The notes under the pieces: generated by a model
What the model was told of the DNA's origin: nothing
What the model saw: the letters and a program-made list of their open reading frames with translations, nothing else
The model's database searches: none
In this document: positions 1 to 7,482 of the stretch, piece after piece
How the letters are laid out: every line of letters starts with the position of its first letter
Position numbering within the stretch: the stretch's first letter is position 1
Assembly (NCBI GenBank): GCA_023957275.1
Contig: JAMLHF010000041.1
Span: forward strand, 1 to 40,612
DNA from: Lentimicrobium sp.
Lineage (GTDB): Bacteria > Bacteroidota > Bacteroidia > Bacteroidales > Lentimicrobiaceae
Direction: 5' to 3'
DNA: 40,612 bases
Program-made: the position numbers and the translations under genes

Positions 1-191
1 TTGCTGACGATGATCCCAGAATTAACCCGCTGGGGGGCGCCATCGCCATTGGCCATCCGCTGGGCATGAGCGGTGCCCGCCTTATCACTACCGCCATTCA
101 TCAGTTGCGCCGCAACAACCTGAACAAAGCCCTTTGCACCATGTGTATCGGGGTTGGACAGGGTATAGCGATGGCGATTGAAAAAGTTTAA
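1..191 (+). CDS. Thiolase (acetyl-CoA acyltransferase), 3' end only
   Basis: The reading frame starting at base 3 is open from the window edge to the TAA at 189-191, giving about 62 C-terminal residues. It shows the two hallmark C-terminal thiolase motifs: [19 protein letters not shown], which carries the catalytic His, and [16 protein letters not shown], which carries the acid/base Cys. Thiolases make or break 3-ketoacyl-CoA bonds in beta-oxidation or acetoacetyl-CoA synthesis. The substrate cannot be told from this fragment; the NPLGGAIA form is shared by 3-ketoacyl-CoA and 3-oxoadipyl-CoA thiolases and acetyl-CoA acetyltransferases. The start lies outside the window. A terminator hairpin follows about 60 bases downstream, so this is probably the last gene of its transcript. 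Confidence 0.93.
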   Translation, partial: ADDDPRINPLGGAIAIGHPLGMSGARLITTAIHQLRRNNLNKALCTMCIGVGQGIAMAIEKV

Positions 192-249
192 CCCGGACAT
201 GGAGACAGGTGCTTGTCCCAATGATTCTTAGTCAATAAATTCATCAAAC

Positions 250-284
250 CGGAGCCGCTCCCGAAATACCGGCTCCGTGTTTTT
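250..284 (+). terminator. Intrinsic terminator after the thiolase gene
   Basis: An 8-bp perfect stem, CGGAGCCG (250-257) with CGGCTCCG (270-277), has a 12-base loop and is followed by GTTTTTC-type T-rich sequence (278-284). It lies 59 bases after the thiolase stop on the same strand. Confidence 0.8.
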
Positions 285-460
285 CATTATCCATAACTCT
301 TTATAGATGGGATAGGATAAATGAAATAAACTTAACAATAACGTTAATATTCACGGGGCTTATTCCCGGAAAACGTAAATTCACATAACAGCAGAATCAC
401 AATAATTAAAAATATACATACACCAAAACAAGCGTTATTACACAAAATTATTAACTTAGC

Positions 461-520
461 AAGGCCGGTAAAATAATAGATCCGGCATTTATCCCGACTA
501 ATTAAAACCGGATAACCGGC
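461..520 (+). promoter_or_regulatory. Possible structured 5' leader of the DUF2007 gene
   Basis: Four CCGG-bearing segments can pair in two exclusive ways. One is nested: GCCGGT (464-469) with ACCGGC (515-520), enclosing ATCCGG (480-485) with CCGGAT (508-513). The other is two separate hairpins: GCCGG (464-468) with CCGGC (482-486), and CCGG (508-511) with CCGG (516-519). The surrounding DNA is AT-rich, so these GC islands stand out, and they end 19 bases before the ATG at 539. No known riboswitch class was recognised; function is unknown. Confidence 0.35.
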
Positions 521-538
521 AACCTAAATAAATGAAAA

Positions 539-793
539 ATGGAACAGGATCATGAAAATGTGCCGGTCAGAATCTACTCAGGATCACCCTGGCACGCGGC
601 CCTGCTGAAGAGTATACTTGAAGACGCAGGCATTCCTGCATTTCTGAAAGATGAATATATCGCCACCATTGCCCCCTGGTATGCATCGCCCGGAGGATAC
701 AACACCACCGATGTAATGGTTGCAGGTCATGATTATGAGGAGGCGAAAGCCATTGCGGAAACATTTGAGCAAAACCTGAAGAATGAGGGATAA
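539..793 (+). CDS. DUF2007 family small protein
   Basis: This 84-residue soluble protein has no signal peptide or membrane segment. The core VRIYSGSPWHAALLKSILEDAGIPAFLKDEY, followed by a Gly-rich stretch, a DVMV strand and a C-terminal helix (EEAKAIAETFEQN), matches the DUF2007 family, a small ferredoxin-like fold sometimes called a putative signal-transducing protein. Its biochemical role is not established. The ATG at 539 is the first in-frame start and has no Shine-Dalgarno, which is normal for this phylum. An ATG at 532 is in another frame. The gene sits 60 bases before the CrtC-like gene on the same strand and may be co-transcribed with it. A structured leader may precede it. Confidence 0.75.
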   Translation: MEQDHENVPVRIYSGSPWHAALLKSILEDAGIPAFLKDEYIATIAPWYASPGGYNTTDVMVAGHDYEEAKAIAETFEQNLKNEG

Positions 794-853
794 TGCCTCG
801 CAAACAAAAGGTTTTTTCAGGTGTTGAATTAAAAGTCGTATAACCTGTCAGCC

Positions 854-2476
854 GTGGCCCGATCAAAATATATCCTCCTGATTTTTCTGATTTTTTCCGG
901 TTTCAGCCTTAAGTCCCAAAGCTGGAAAACTTACCCATATCATGAGGCAGGTACACTGATTTATTTCCCACAGGACGAAGGTCGTCATCCCTCAGAGCCA
1001 ACCGAGTGGTGGTACACCAATGGCTTCCTCACAGGCCTGAGTTCCGGAAAGGAATACTCATTTATGGTTTCTTATTTCTATTATCCGGCCTTTGGCTTTG
1101 ATGGTTTCCGGATATTTAATATTGCCGATGAAACCGATGGACAATTTTATCCTGAAACACTTCCCTGCACTTATCCGGTAATTTCGCAGGATATGCTTCA
1201 CATTCAGGCCCTGACCTGGGGCGGAGGAAGCGAACAATGGGTAACCCGTACAAATGACCTCGGAGAACTGATTCCTTTCGAATACCAACTTAACGCACAG
1301 TCGGAATACGGAAGCATTGACCTTGACTTTGCGGCAGTTAAAAAACCTCTGATGATCAACGATTCGGGCTTTGTTTACCAGGGCGAAACCGCATACTCCT
1401 ACTATTATTCGCTTACGACCCTTGAAGTAACCGGCAGCATCACACTCAACGGATTCACCGAACCGGTTTCGGGAGTCTCCTGGCTTGACCGGCAATATGG
1501 CACCTTCAATCCCAGTACCGGCGAGAATTATGAGTGGTTTTCGTTACAACTCTCCAATGGCATGGATCTCAATATCTGGGAATTGTTCACTCCCGAAAAC
1601 AGCATTCCCGGTACATCTGCTTACCGTCATTTCAGTATTTACATCAATGACTCGACAGCCGTTTCAAGTTCAGATTTCACGCTTGAGCGACTGCAATACA
1701 TATTCACCCCTGACCAGGAACAATGCTACGCGAAACAATGGCGCTTTGTTCACGACACCATCGACCTGACTTTTACAACCCGCCATGATAACCAGGAAGT
1801 CATGCTGCCGTTCAGATTTTACGAAGGGAGCCTGGAAGTTTCCGGCCTTGCAGGATCAGAGATTGTAACCGGCAAAGGATTTGCTGAATTGCTGCACAGG
1901 TATCAGCATCCCGAAATCCGTATCGACCCGCCGGCAGGATACTTTACTGAGGGTGGCCTTTATCCGGTTTCCTGGCAACTGCTGAATCCTGACGACGGAA
2001 GACCGGTATACTACGATGTTGAGATCAGTCTGAATGAGAACCCGGAGTATGAAACCGTAGCCCAACATATTACAGATACTGTATTTTTCTGGGACAATTC
2101 CGGTATTGACCCCGGCACCCCGTTCCGGGTAAAAGTAAAAGGATATTCCATAGACTCTACCCTCTCCGGAAGTGACTCGACCTCCCAGGCGCTTTTCACA
2201 GGCATCCCTGACCCAAGCCGGGATTATATCTCAGAACAGACTTTAGTATATCCGAATCCTGCCGAGGATCACTTCATTATTGACGGTGTAAATAAACCAA
2301 TGAGCAATCTGGTGCTGACTTTAACCAATAGCCAGGGCCGGGCAGTAAGGATTATTGAAAATGTTAACGGTAATGCTTTAAGAATAAAAAGGGGGAATCT
2401 CCCTTCCGGTATTTATTTCTATAAAATCTCGTCTGGCAACATCGGAGTTGCGGGTGGAAAACTGATATTGCGCTAA
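854..2476 (+). CDS. Secreted CrtC/AttH lipocalin-like protein with T9SS sorting tail
   Basis: The protein has 540 residues. Residues 1-21 look like a signal peptide. Residues about 30-345 match the CrtC/AttH (two-lipocalin, hydroxyneurosporene-synthase-like) fold: EPTEWWYTNGFL near the start corresponds to the family EWWY motif, and GVSWLDRQYG is the typical later segment. Residues about 350-450 look like an Fn3-like beta domain (YFTEGGLYPVSW). The last ~80 residues (YPNPAEDHFII to GGKLILR) are a type A Por/T9SS sorting domain, so the protein is probably exported by type IX secretion and held at or released from the surface. The start is GTG at 854: an in-frame TAA lies at 830-832 and no ATG occurs between. 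Its substrate is unknown; the CrtC hydratase name should not be taken as function, because lipid-binding relatives exist. Confidence 0.85.
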   Translation: MARSKYILLIFLIFSGFSLKSQSWKTYPYHEAGTLIYFPQDEGRHPSEPTEWWYTNGFLTGLSSGKEYSFMVSYFYYPAFGFDGFRIFNIADETDGQFYPETLPCTYPVISQDMLHIQALTWGGGSEQWVTRTNDLGELIPFEYQLNAQSEYGSIDLDFAAVKKPLMINDSGFVYQGETAYSYYYSLTTLEVTGSITLNGFTEPVSGVSWLDRQYGTFNPSTGENYEWFSLQLSNGMDLNIWELFTPENSIPGTSAYRHFSIYINDSTAVSSSDFTLERLQYIFTPDQEQCYAKQWRFVHDTIDLTFTTRHDNQEVMLPFRFYEGSLEVSGLAGSEIVTGKGFAELLHRYQHPEIRIDPPAGYFTEGGLYPVSWQLLNPDDGRPVYYDVEISLNENPEYETVAQHITDTVFFWDNSGIDPGTPFRVKVKGYSIDSTLSGSDSTSQALFTGIPDPSRDYISEQTLVYPNPAEDHFIIDGVNKPMSNLVLTLTNSQGRAVRIIENVNGNALRIKRGNLPSGIYFYKISSGNIGVAGGKLILR

Positions 2477-2526
2477 GCAATTCCTGTTTAGTTCAGCGGG
2501 CTGCAACATCCTTAATTTTGACCATT

Positions 2527-2557
2527 CCGGATATAAAAATGAATAAATCCGGTTTTT
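2527..2557 (+). terminator. Probable intrinsic terminator after the CrtC-like gene
   Basis: CCGGAT (2527-2532) pairs with ATCCGG (2547-2552) across a 14-base AT-rich loop and is followed by TTTTT (2553-2557). A second AT-rich hairpin, ATATAGA (2558-2564) with TCTATAT (2570-2576), follows directly. The stem is short, so strength is uncertain. Confidence 0.5.
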
Positions 2558-2615
2558 ATATAGAAAAAATCTATATCTTTAAACATCATTTAACAGTCAC
2601 TTAATCTGCCATCAT

Positions 2616-3293
2616 ATGAGAACAAGATTATTCTTGATGCTATCTGCATCCATGCTTATCTCTTATTCAGTTGCAGGACAGGAAAAATGCGAAGTGATGA
2701 AATCCTCCATCTCGGGGAGCTATACGGGAGGTTGTAAAAAAGGCCTTGCGGATGGTAAAGGAACGGCCCAGGGTGTTGATCATTATACCGGCCAATTCAA
2801 AAAAGGCCTGCCTGATGGCAAAGGAATATATACCTGGGCCACCGGTGAAGTATATGACGGGAGCTGGAAAAAAGGGAAGCGGCACGGCATTGGCACCTAT
2901 TCCTGGTTTTATCAGGGCCGGGATACCCTATCGGAAGGACAATGGATAGAGGATCATTATGCAGGGCCGGCTTACGCAAAACCCCGCATTACACAGAATT
3001 CAAATCTCGATCGGTATACTATCCGCAAAGAAGGTGATATAACTAACCGGGTGCTGATAGGATTTATTCAAAACGGCCTTCCGAATACTTCCATCACAAA
3101 TCTGATGCTTGCCTCCAACAGCGGATATCAATCCACATTGGGTCCGCTCACCGGTTACGAAGGGGTTACATTTCCTGTTACCATCAATGTCAGGTATACT
3201 ACCATGAACAGGTTACAGACAGCTACCTATGATGTCAGGTTTGAATTTGAAATTTCCGAACCCGGTGATTGGCGGGTAACCCTCTATAATTAA
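2616..3293 (+). CDS. Secreted MORN-repeat protein
   Basis: The protein has 225 residues with an N-terminal signal peptide ending near VAGQ (residue ~22). Residues about 35-105 contain three MORN repeats of the form YxGxxKKGxxDGKGxY: YTGGCKKGLADGKG, YTGQFKKGLPDGKG and YDGSWKKGKRHGIG. MORN repeats form beta-hairpin strips that bind lipids or proteins. The C-terminal half (about 120-225) is not recognised; it is predicted to be beta-rich, with LIGFIQNGLPNTSITNLMLASNSGYQSTLGPLTGYEGVTFP followed by strands up to the terminus, and could be an interaction domain. The protein probably acts in the periplasm or outer membrane. It appears to be a single gene between a terminator and the LpxR-like gene. 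Its function is unknown. Confidence 0.75.
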   Translation: MRTRLFLMLSASMLISYSVAGQEKCEVMKSSISGSYTGGCKKGLADGKGTAQGVDHYTGQFKKGLPDGKGIYTWATGEVYDGSWKKGKRHGIGTYSWFYQGRDTLSEGQWIEDHYAGPAYAKPRITQNSNLDRYTIRKEGDITNRVLIGFIQNGLPNTSITNLMLASNSGYQSTLGPLTGYEGVTFPVTINVRYTTMNRLQTATYDVRFEFEISEPGDWRVTLYN

Positions 3294-3514
3294 ACATTCG
3301 GTTCAGGACGCGCTGATACCACGCGGTAAGACCTGTATAAATCAGGGGCATACGACCGGATTTCACCTTGTTATATCTGCTGCTCAGCGGTTCTTCATGC
3401 CCAGTTTTCCGGCTAAAGGCAAGAATCAAAAATTCGTATTGGCATGAAATGCAGGCTTCTGAAGGATTATGCTTATTTTTACATCATATTTCCGCACTTT
3501 GCGGATATCTATGC

Positions 3515-5086
3515 ATGAAGCGCGCTACCATCTTTGTTCTGGCATTTGTTGCTTCCCTGTCATATTCATGCAGGCAAAGCAAAACGGATTCTGAAAAGGC
3601 CCCTGCAGTCTCTGTTGCCCCGGAGACGGTGGCTGAGATTTCCGGGCCTCAGGTTTTGCTGATCTATCCCGGCTCAAAGCAGGCCGACAGCCTGAAAAGA
3701 ATCATCGGAGCCGAAGCCTTCTACCGGCTTTCCGATCAAAACGGAAGCCATTTCAATGAATTGAGAAATAACCTGGCCGGAACCGGGATAGCCACTCATG
3801 TATCCGAAAGCACCAGATTCCGGTTTATTGCTGACGACGGCGCTATTACCATAACAGACCTGAGCAGATCGGACTCACCCTGGCAGGTATTGATATTTAC
3901 CGGAAAAGGCACTCCTACTCTGGCATCACCTGAAAATGCCTTTCAACAGGCTTGTTCTCTCTTTGACCTGCCTGAAAAGGACATATCTCACACCACTTCA
4001 AAAGATTTTAAAAAACCGGTTAAAACAAATATTCCAGCGTATAACCCTTCAGATGCGCGCGAAGACACACTCCCCACTCCCACTGCTCCCCTGTTCACGG
4101 AAACTAACCTGCGCCTGATACTTCCTCCGGGCGTGAAGCCACCTTCAAACCGCAACGAGACCTCAGGCTTCAGGGTGGTAACCAGCTATATCAGCCCCGA
4201 ACAGCGCTTCGGGCTGATATTCGAGAATGATATTTTTTCCAACACCGACCGTTATTATACCAACGGGGTAAAACTTGACTATACAGCCCCCGGACTTATC
4301 AACCAGCCTGTTAACCGGCTGATGCTTCCGCCAGGGCACAACAGCATTGTGCATGCATCACTCAGCCTGCATCACGCAATGTTTACACCATTTACCACCA
4401 AGAATCCTCCGCTGCTGGACGGTGACCGCCCCTATGCTTCAACATTGTTTCTGCGATACAGTCAGACTTCCGAATGCGCTGAAGAAGGAATAATATTGAC
4501 TTCGGCCATTGAAGCAGGAGTGATAGGAGATGCAGCACTCGGCAGGTACTTCCAGAAATCGGTACATGCCACAGTGCCTACCAATGATGAGCCCCTGGGC
4601 TGGGAAACACAAATCCGGAATGACCTTGTTCTCAGCTATGCCGCCGGCATCAGTAAGATTATGCTTCAAAACCGGAACACCGAGGTATCTGCAGCAGGGT
4701 CGGCAAAAGCAGGCACGCTTCATACCTATGCTGCAATGGGGGTTGAAGCGAGAGCCGGAGTTTTTACCTCCATGAAAACGAAATTGCCTGTCAGCAATGC
4801 GGAGCTCAGCAAAAAAACCGAAAAATGGCAGTACGGAATTTCCGGCGGGCTTGAATTCAGATTGATCGGTTACGATGCCAGCCTTCAGGGCGGAGTTTTC
4901 AACAGAAACAATATCTACACCCTGAGATCCAAAGATATCGAACGGTTGGTCGCAGCCATGCATTTAGGTATATTTGCACGTTACCGCAAACTTGGAATTC
5001 AGGTTTCACAAAACTACTTAAGCCGTGAAATCAGGGAAGGCCGGCATCATTTTTGGGGTCAGATAGGACTGGATTACACCTGGTGA
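3515..5086 (+). CDS. LpxR-like outer-membrane protein (DUF2219) with N-terminal extra domain
   Basis: The ATG at 3515 is chosen because it begins a lipoprotein-like signal (MKRATIFVLAFVASLSYSC, candidate lipid Cys19); the frame runs open further upstream but the added residues do not look like a signal. Residues about 230-523 match the LpxR/DUF2219 12-strand barrel that removes the 3'-acyloxyacyl chain of lipid A in relatives. Visible motifs are FENDIFSNTDRYYTNG (Asn238-Asp239), DRPYA (304-308), SVHATVP (His351) and PLGWETQIRND. Residues about 40-155 form an additional domain (VLLIYPGSKQADSLKRIIGAEAFYRLSDQN, then SPWQVLIFTG) not seen in enterobacterial LpxR, joined by a Pro/Thr-rich linker (about 160-215). 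Catalysis on lipid A is inferred, not shown. CapA-like gene 5132 follows 45 bases on, probably in the same transcript. Confidence 0.75.
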   Translation: MKRATIFVLAFVASLSYSCRQSKTDSEKAPAVSVAPETVAEISGPQVLLIYPGSKQADSLKRIIGAEAFYRLSDQNGSHFNELRNNLAGTGIATHVSESTRFRFIADDGAITITDLSRSDSPWQVLIFTGKGTPTLASPENAFQQACSLFDLPEKDISHTTSKDFKKPVKTNIPAYNPSDAREDTLPTPTAPLFTETNLRLILPPGVKPPSNRNETSGFRVVTSYISPEQRFGLIFENDIFSNTDRYYTNGVKLDYTAPGLINQPVNRLMLPPGHNSIVHASLSLHHAMFTPFTTKNPPLLDGDRPYASTLFLRYSQTSECAEEGIILTSAIEAGVIGDAALGRYFQKSVHATVPTNDEPLGWETQIRNDLVLSYAAGISKIMLQNRNTEVSAAGSAKAGTLHTYAAMGVEARAGVFTSMKTKLPVSNAELSKKTEKWQYGISGGLEFRLIGYDASLQGGVFNRNNIYTLRSKDIERLVAAMHLGIFARYRKLGIQVSQNYLSREIREGRHHFWGQIGLDYTW

Positions 5087-5131
5087 TGTCGTGCACAAAA
5101 ACACGGTGAATACACATTTTTATAACCAATC

Positions 5132-6277
5132 ATGATTTCAGAATACATTAAATACGCTTTTCTGGCGGCAACGATTTTCCTGGGGGCTAAAACAGAGGAA
5201 CTCCCCCTGCCCGATCCGGTAATGGCACCTGATTCTGTTGCCCTCACCCTGATTTTTGCCGGCGATATCATGCAGCATGGTCCGCAGATTGAAGCGGCCT
5301 GGAGCGATCATGATTCCACCTTCAATTATCACCCTTGTTTCAGCTATGTAAAGCCCCTGGTCAGCAGTTTTGATGTTGCCATCGCCAATCTTGAAGTCAC
5401 CCTGGCCGGAGCTCCCTATTCCGGTTATCCACAGTTCAGTGCCCCGGATGAGCTGGCCGTTGCTGCACGGGACGCCGGATTTGACATCCTTGGTACAGCA
5501 AATAACCACTCCTGCGACCGCGGAAATAAAGGGCTGGCACGCACCCTCAATGTTCTCGACAGCCTTGGGATAGCGCGCACGGGTACATTTACCGACAGCA
5601 CCGACTTCCTAAAATACCACCCACTGGTCCTTTCAAAAAACGATATAACTTTCGCACTTTTCAACTATACTTACGGAACGAATGGCCTCCCCTTCTACCC
5701 GCCTGCGATTGTTAACCTTATCGACACCAACCTGCTCATCAATGATCTTGCTGCTGTGGACAGGACAAAAACCGATTTTGTTATTGTTTTCTTTCACTGG
5801 GGTAACGAATACCAGTCGCAGCCTTCGCTAACCCAGGTTAAGCTGGCGGGACTGTGTAAAAGACATGGAGCAGATGTCATTATCGGATCCCATCCGCATG
5901 TGCTGCAGCGGATGGAGTATGACGAACCTTCAGATTCCCTGCCGGGAGGGTTCCTGCTTGCCTATTCGCTGGGAAATTATGTTTCAAACCAACGCGACCG
6001 GTACCGCGACGGAGGTGCCATGATCAGCTTTACCTTATCCAAAACTTGGAATAAAAAAACTGTTATCAATCCTGAATACCACCTTACATGGGTACATACT
6101 CCCATCAGGGACGGGAAAAAGCAATATTATATACTCCCTGTCAGGCAGTTCGAAAATGATTCAACCATGGACACAGCCGCACTTGAAAAACTCAGGCTGT
6201 TTATCTCCGACGCTGACGAACTCCTCGGGAAGGGAAACCGTCAGGTTCCGGAATACAGGCCAGTTCAATCTGAATAA
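5132..6277 (+). CDS. CapA/PgsA-type metallophosphoesterase-like protein
   Basis: The protein has 381 residues. A short hydrophobic N-terminus (KYAFLAATIFLGA) suggests export or membrane anchoring. Residues about 38-300 match the PGA_cap/CapA domain with the expected metal-site motifs: FAGDIMQHG, IANLEVTLAG, TANNHSCDRG, VFFHWGNEYQ and GSHPHVLQ. LAYSLGNYVSNQ follows, typical of this family. CapA proteins are linked to poly-gamma-glutamate or capsule export and attachment, but many Bacteroidota homologues stand alone and have no known substrate. No capB/capC partner is visible here, so a poly-glutamate role is not supported. The gene follows the LpxR-like gene closely, which hints at a cell-envelope job. 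Confidence 0.85.
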   Translation: MISEYIKYAFLAATIFLGAKTEELPLPDPVMAPDSVALTLIFAGDIMQHGPQIEAAWSDHDSTFNYHPCFSYVKPLVSSFDVAIANLEVTLAGAPYSGYPQFSAPDELAVAARDAGFDILGTANNHSCDRGNKGLARTLNVLDSLGIARTGTFTDSTDFLKYHPLVLSKNDITFALFNYTYGTNGLPFYPPAIVNLIDTNLLINDLAAVDRTKTDFVIVFFHWGNEYQSQPSLTQVKLAGLCKRHGADVIIGSHPHVLQRMEYDEPSDSLPGGFLLAYSLGNYVSNQRDRYRDGGAMISFTLSKTWNKKTVINPEYHLTWVHTPIRDGKKQYYILPVRQFENDSTMDTAALEKLRLFISDADELLGKGNRQVPEYRPVQSE

Positions 6278-6384
6278 GTTTCTCATTTCCATTCCTGGCA
6301 TTCACAGACTTCTGCCAAATCGTCACCCAAACCTCAGCGTGTCAGTCTGTGCAATTTAGCCGATATTTTAAATCGCTTATTTAT

Positions 6385-6439
6385 CACCATTTAGATGGTG
6401 GCATCTGCCATAAACGACTGTCATGGCACAAAAGTTGAA
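6385..6439 (+). promoter_or_regulatory. Palindrome cluster and sigma-54-like element upstream of the glutaredoxin gene
   Basis: CACCAT (6385-6390) with ATGGTG (6395-6400) is a perfect 6-bp inverted repeat. It is followed by TGGCA-TC-TGCCA (6400-6411) and a further ATGGCA (6423-6428). The last overlaps TGGCAC-N5-TTGAA (6424-6439), which resembles the sigma-54 -24/-12 consensus (TGGCAC-N5-TTGC) apart from A in place of the -12 C. The ATG of the downstream gene is at 6463. Binding-site function and sigma factor are inference. Confidence 0.3.
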
Positions 6440-6462
6440 AGTCCGCTTGAAAATTTAAAACC

Positions 6463-7047
6463 ATGAAAGTAAAATCCATAAACTCACTTCAGGAACTAAG
6501 ATCAATACTGACAGCCCGGAAGCGCACCTTTTTGCTTCTTTACAAAAGTAATTCCGCCACTTCGGGCTGCGCTGAAAGCTACCTTGAGGAAACCGCTGCC
6601 CGTTTGAGTGAAGCAGCAATACTGAAAGCCGACGTGGTAAACGTTCGTGATATTCATCCGGCTTTTGGTGTTGATACCGTTCCTTCGTTGCTGGTATTTG
6701 AAAATGACAACCTGAAAAACATTATTAAAGGCTGTCAGACAGCTGAATACTATAAGAACCTTATTGAAAACCAGCTTTATCAGGCTGCTGGCGGCGGTGA
6801 AAACGGGGGCCCCAGCGTAACCGTTTACTCTACGCCTTCATGTCCCTGGTGCACCACACTCAAAAACTACCTGAAGCAGCACAGGGTAGCATTCACCGAT
6901 ATCGATGTTTCGGCAGATCCCATGGCAGCCAGGGAGTTGGTAAACCGCACGGGACAAACCGGTGTACCACAGGCTCAGATCAACGGCGATTGGGTAATCG
7001 GCTTTGATAAATCAAAGATTAACCGTCTGCTCAACATCAACGGATAA
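6463..7047 (+). CDS. Thioredoxin-like/glutaredoxin two-domain protein
   Basis: The protein has 194 residues. Residues 1-105 have a thioredoxin-like pattern (FLLLYKSN, then VDTVPSLLVFEND with the cis-Pro at 74) but no CxxC; only a lone Cys36 lies in the equivalent loop (SNSATSGCAE). A Gly-rich linker (109-116) leads to a complete glutaredoxin domain (about 118-194) with CPWC at 127-130, TGVPQ cis-Pro at 169 and a VIGFDKSKI tail. It is probably a cytosolic thiol-disulfide carrier of the NrdH/YruB type. The upstream half may be a substrate-binding or monothiol module. The gene is followed 72 bases later by groES; the two look co-transcribed, which suggests a protein-repair or stress role. Confidence 0.85.
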   Translation: MKVKSINSLQELRSILTARKRTFLLLYKSNSATSGCAESYLEETAARLSEAAILKADVVNVRDIHPAFGVDTVPSLLVFENDNLKNIIKGCQTAEYYKNLIENQLYQAAGGGENGGPSVTVYSTPSCPWCTTLKNYLKQHRVAFTDIDVSADPMAARELVNRTGQTGVPQAQINGDWVIGFDKSKINRLLNING

Positions 7048-7119
7048 AAACCGTCTTATCACCGGGTTCAGTTGCCAATAAACATTTTTACATCTGTCAA
7101 AAAAACAAAAACAAAAAAA

Positions 7120-7407
7120 ATGAAAGAATTACAACCCCTCAATCAGAATGTATTGCTCGATATGACCCAGCCATCGGGCGAGCAGCGAACTGCCGGCGGA
7201 ATCATTATCCCTGACACCGCTAAGGAGAAACCGCAGGTGGCAAAAGTAATTGCCACAGGAAACATTGAAAACAGCGAGATTTCGGCAGGAGATATGGTCC
7301 TGTTCAGGAAGTTCTCGGGAACCGATATTGAATTTGAAGGTAAAAAATACCTCATCGTTCCCTACAGCGACCTTCTTGCCAAAATAGTGGAAACAGAAAC
7401 CATCTGA
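7120..7407 (+). CDS. groES: GroES-type co-chaperonin, without adjacent groEL
   Basis: The protein has 95 residues from the ATG at 7120; this start is preferred over a TTG at 7072 because GroES proteins begin close to the PLNQNVLLD segment. It shows the Cpn10 fold signature: LQPLNQNVLLD, the mobile-loop region (EQRTAGGIIIPDTAKEKPQ), AKVIATG, the GDMVLFRKFSGTDIEFEGKKYLIV core and a C-terminal strand. GroES caps the GroEL ring during protein folding. No groEL gene follows; instead there is a strong terminator and a converging AsmA gene. This may be a second GroES copy or one whose GroEL is elsewhere. The A-rich segment before the ATG is the usual Bacteroidota start context. Confidence 0.88.
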   Translation: MKELQPLNQNVLLDMTQPSGEQRTAGGIIIPDTAKEKPQVAKVIATGNIENSEISAGDMVLFRKFSGTDIEFEGKKYLIVPYSDLLAKIVETETI

Positions 7408-7418
7408 AAATCCTGAAA

Positions 7419-7463
7419 AATAAACTGCCTGATGAGCCCCGGAGGCCTGTCAGGCAGTTTATT
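7419..7463. terminator. Bidirectional terminator between groES and the AsmA gene
   Basis: A perfect 14-bp stem runs AATAAACTGCCTGA (7419-7432) against TCAGGCAGTTTATT (7450-7463). It is flanked by A-rich sequence on the left and T-rich on the right, so it can stop transcripts arriving from both convergent genes. Confidence 0.9.
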
Positions 7464-7482
7464 GTTATAAGTTTAAATAAAG

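Larger units (their letters stand above)
192..538. other. AT-rich intergenic region with terminator and structured leader
   Basis: No convincing gene was found in these 347 bases. They hold the thiolase terminator (250-284), then strongly AT-rich DNA (about 285-460) that could contain a promoter although no clear TTTG/TAnnTTTG pair was recognised. A cluster of complementary CCGG-containing segments (461-520) follows, directly before the DUF2007 gene. Confidence 0.6.

Noticed and set aside
2513-2520. TAATTTTG, a perfect -7 match upstream of the MORN gene
   Set aside because: No TTTG lies at 19 bases, and a transcript from it would begin just before the terminator hairpin at 2527-2557, which it would then read in full.
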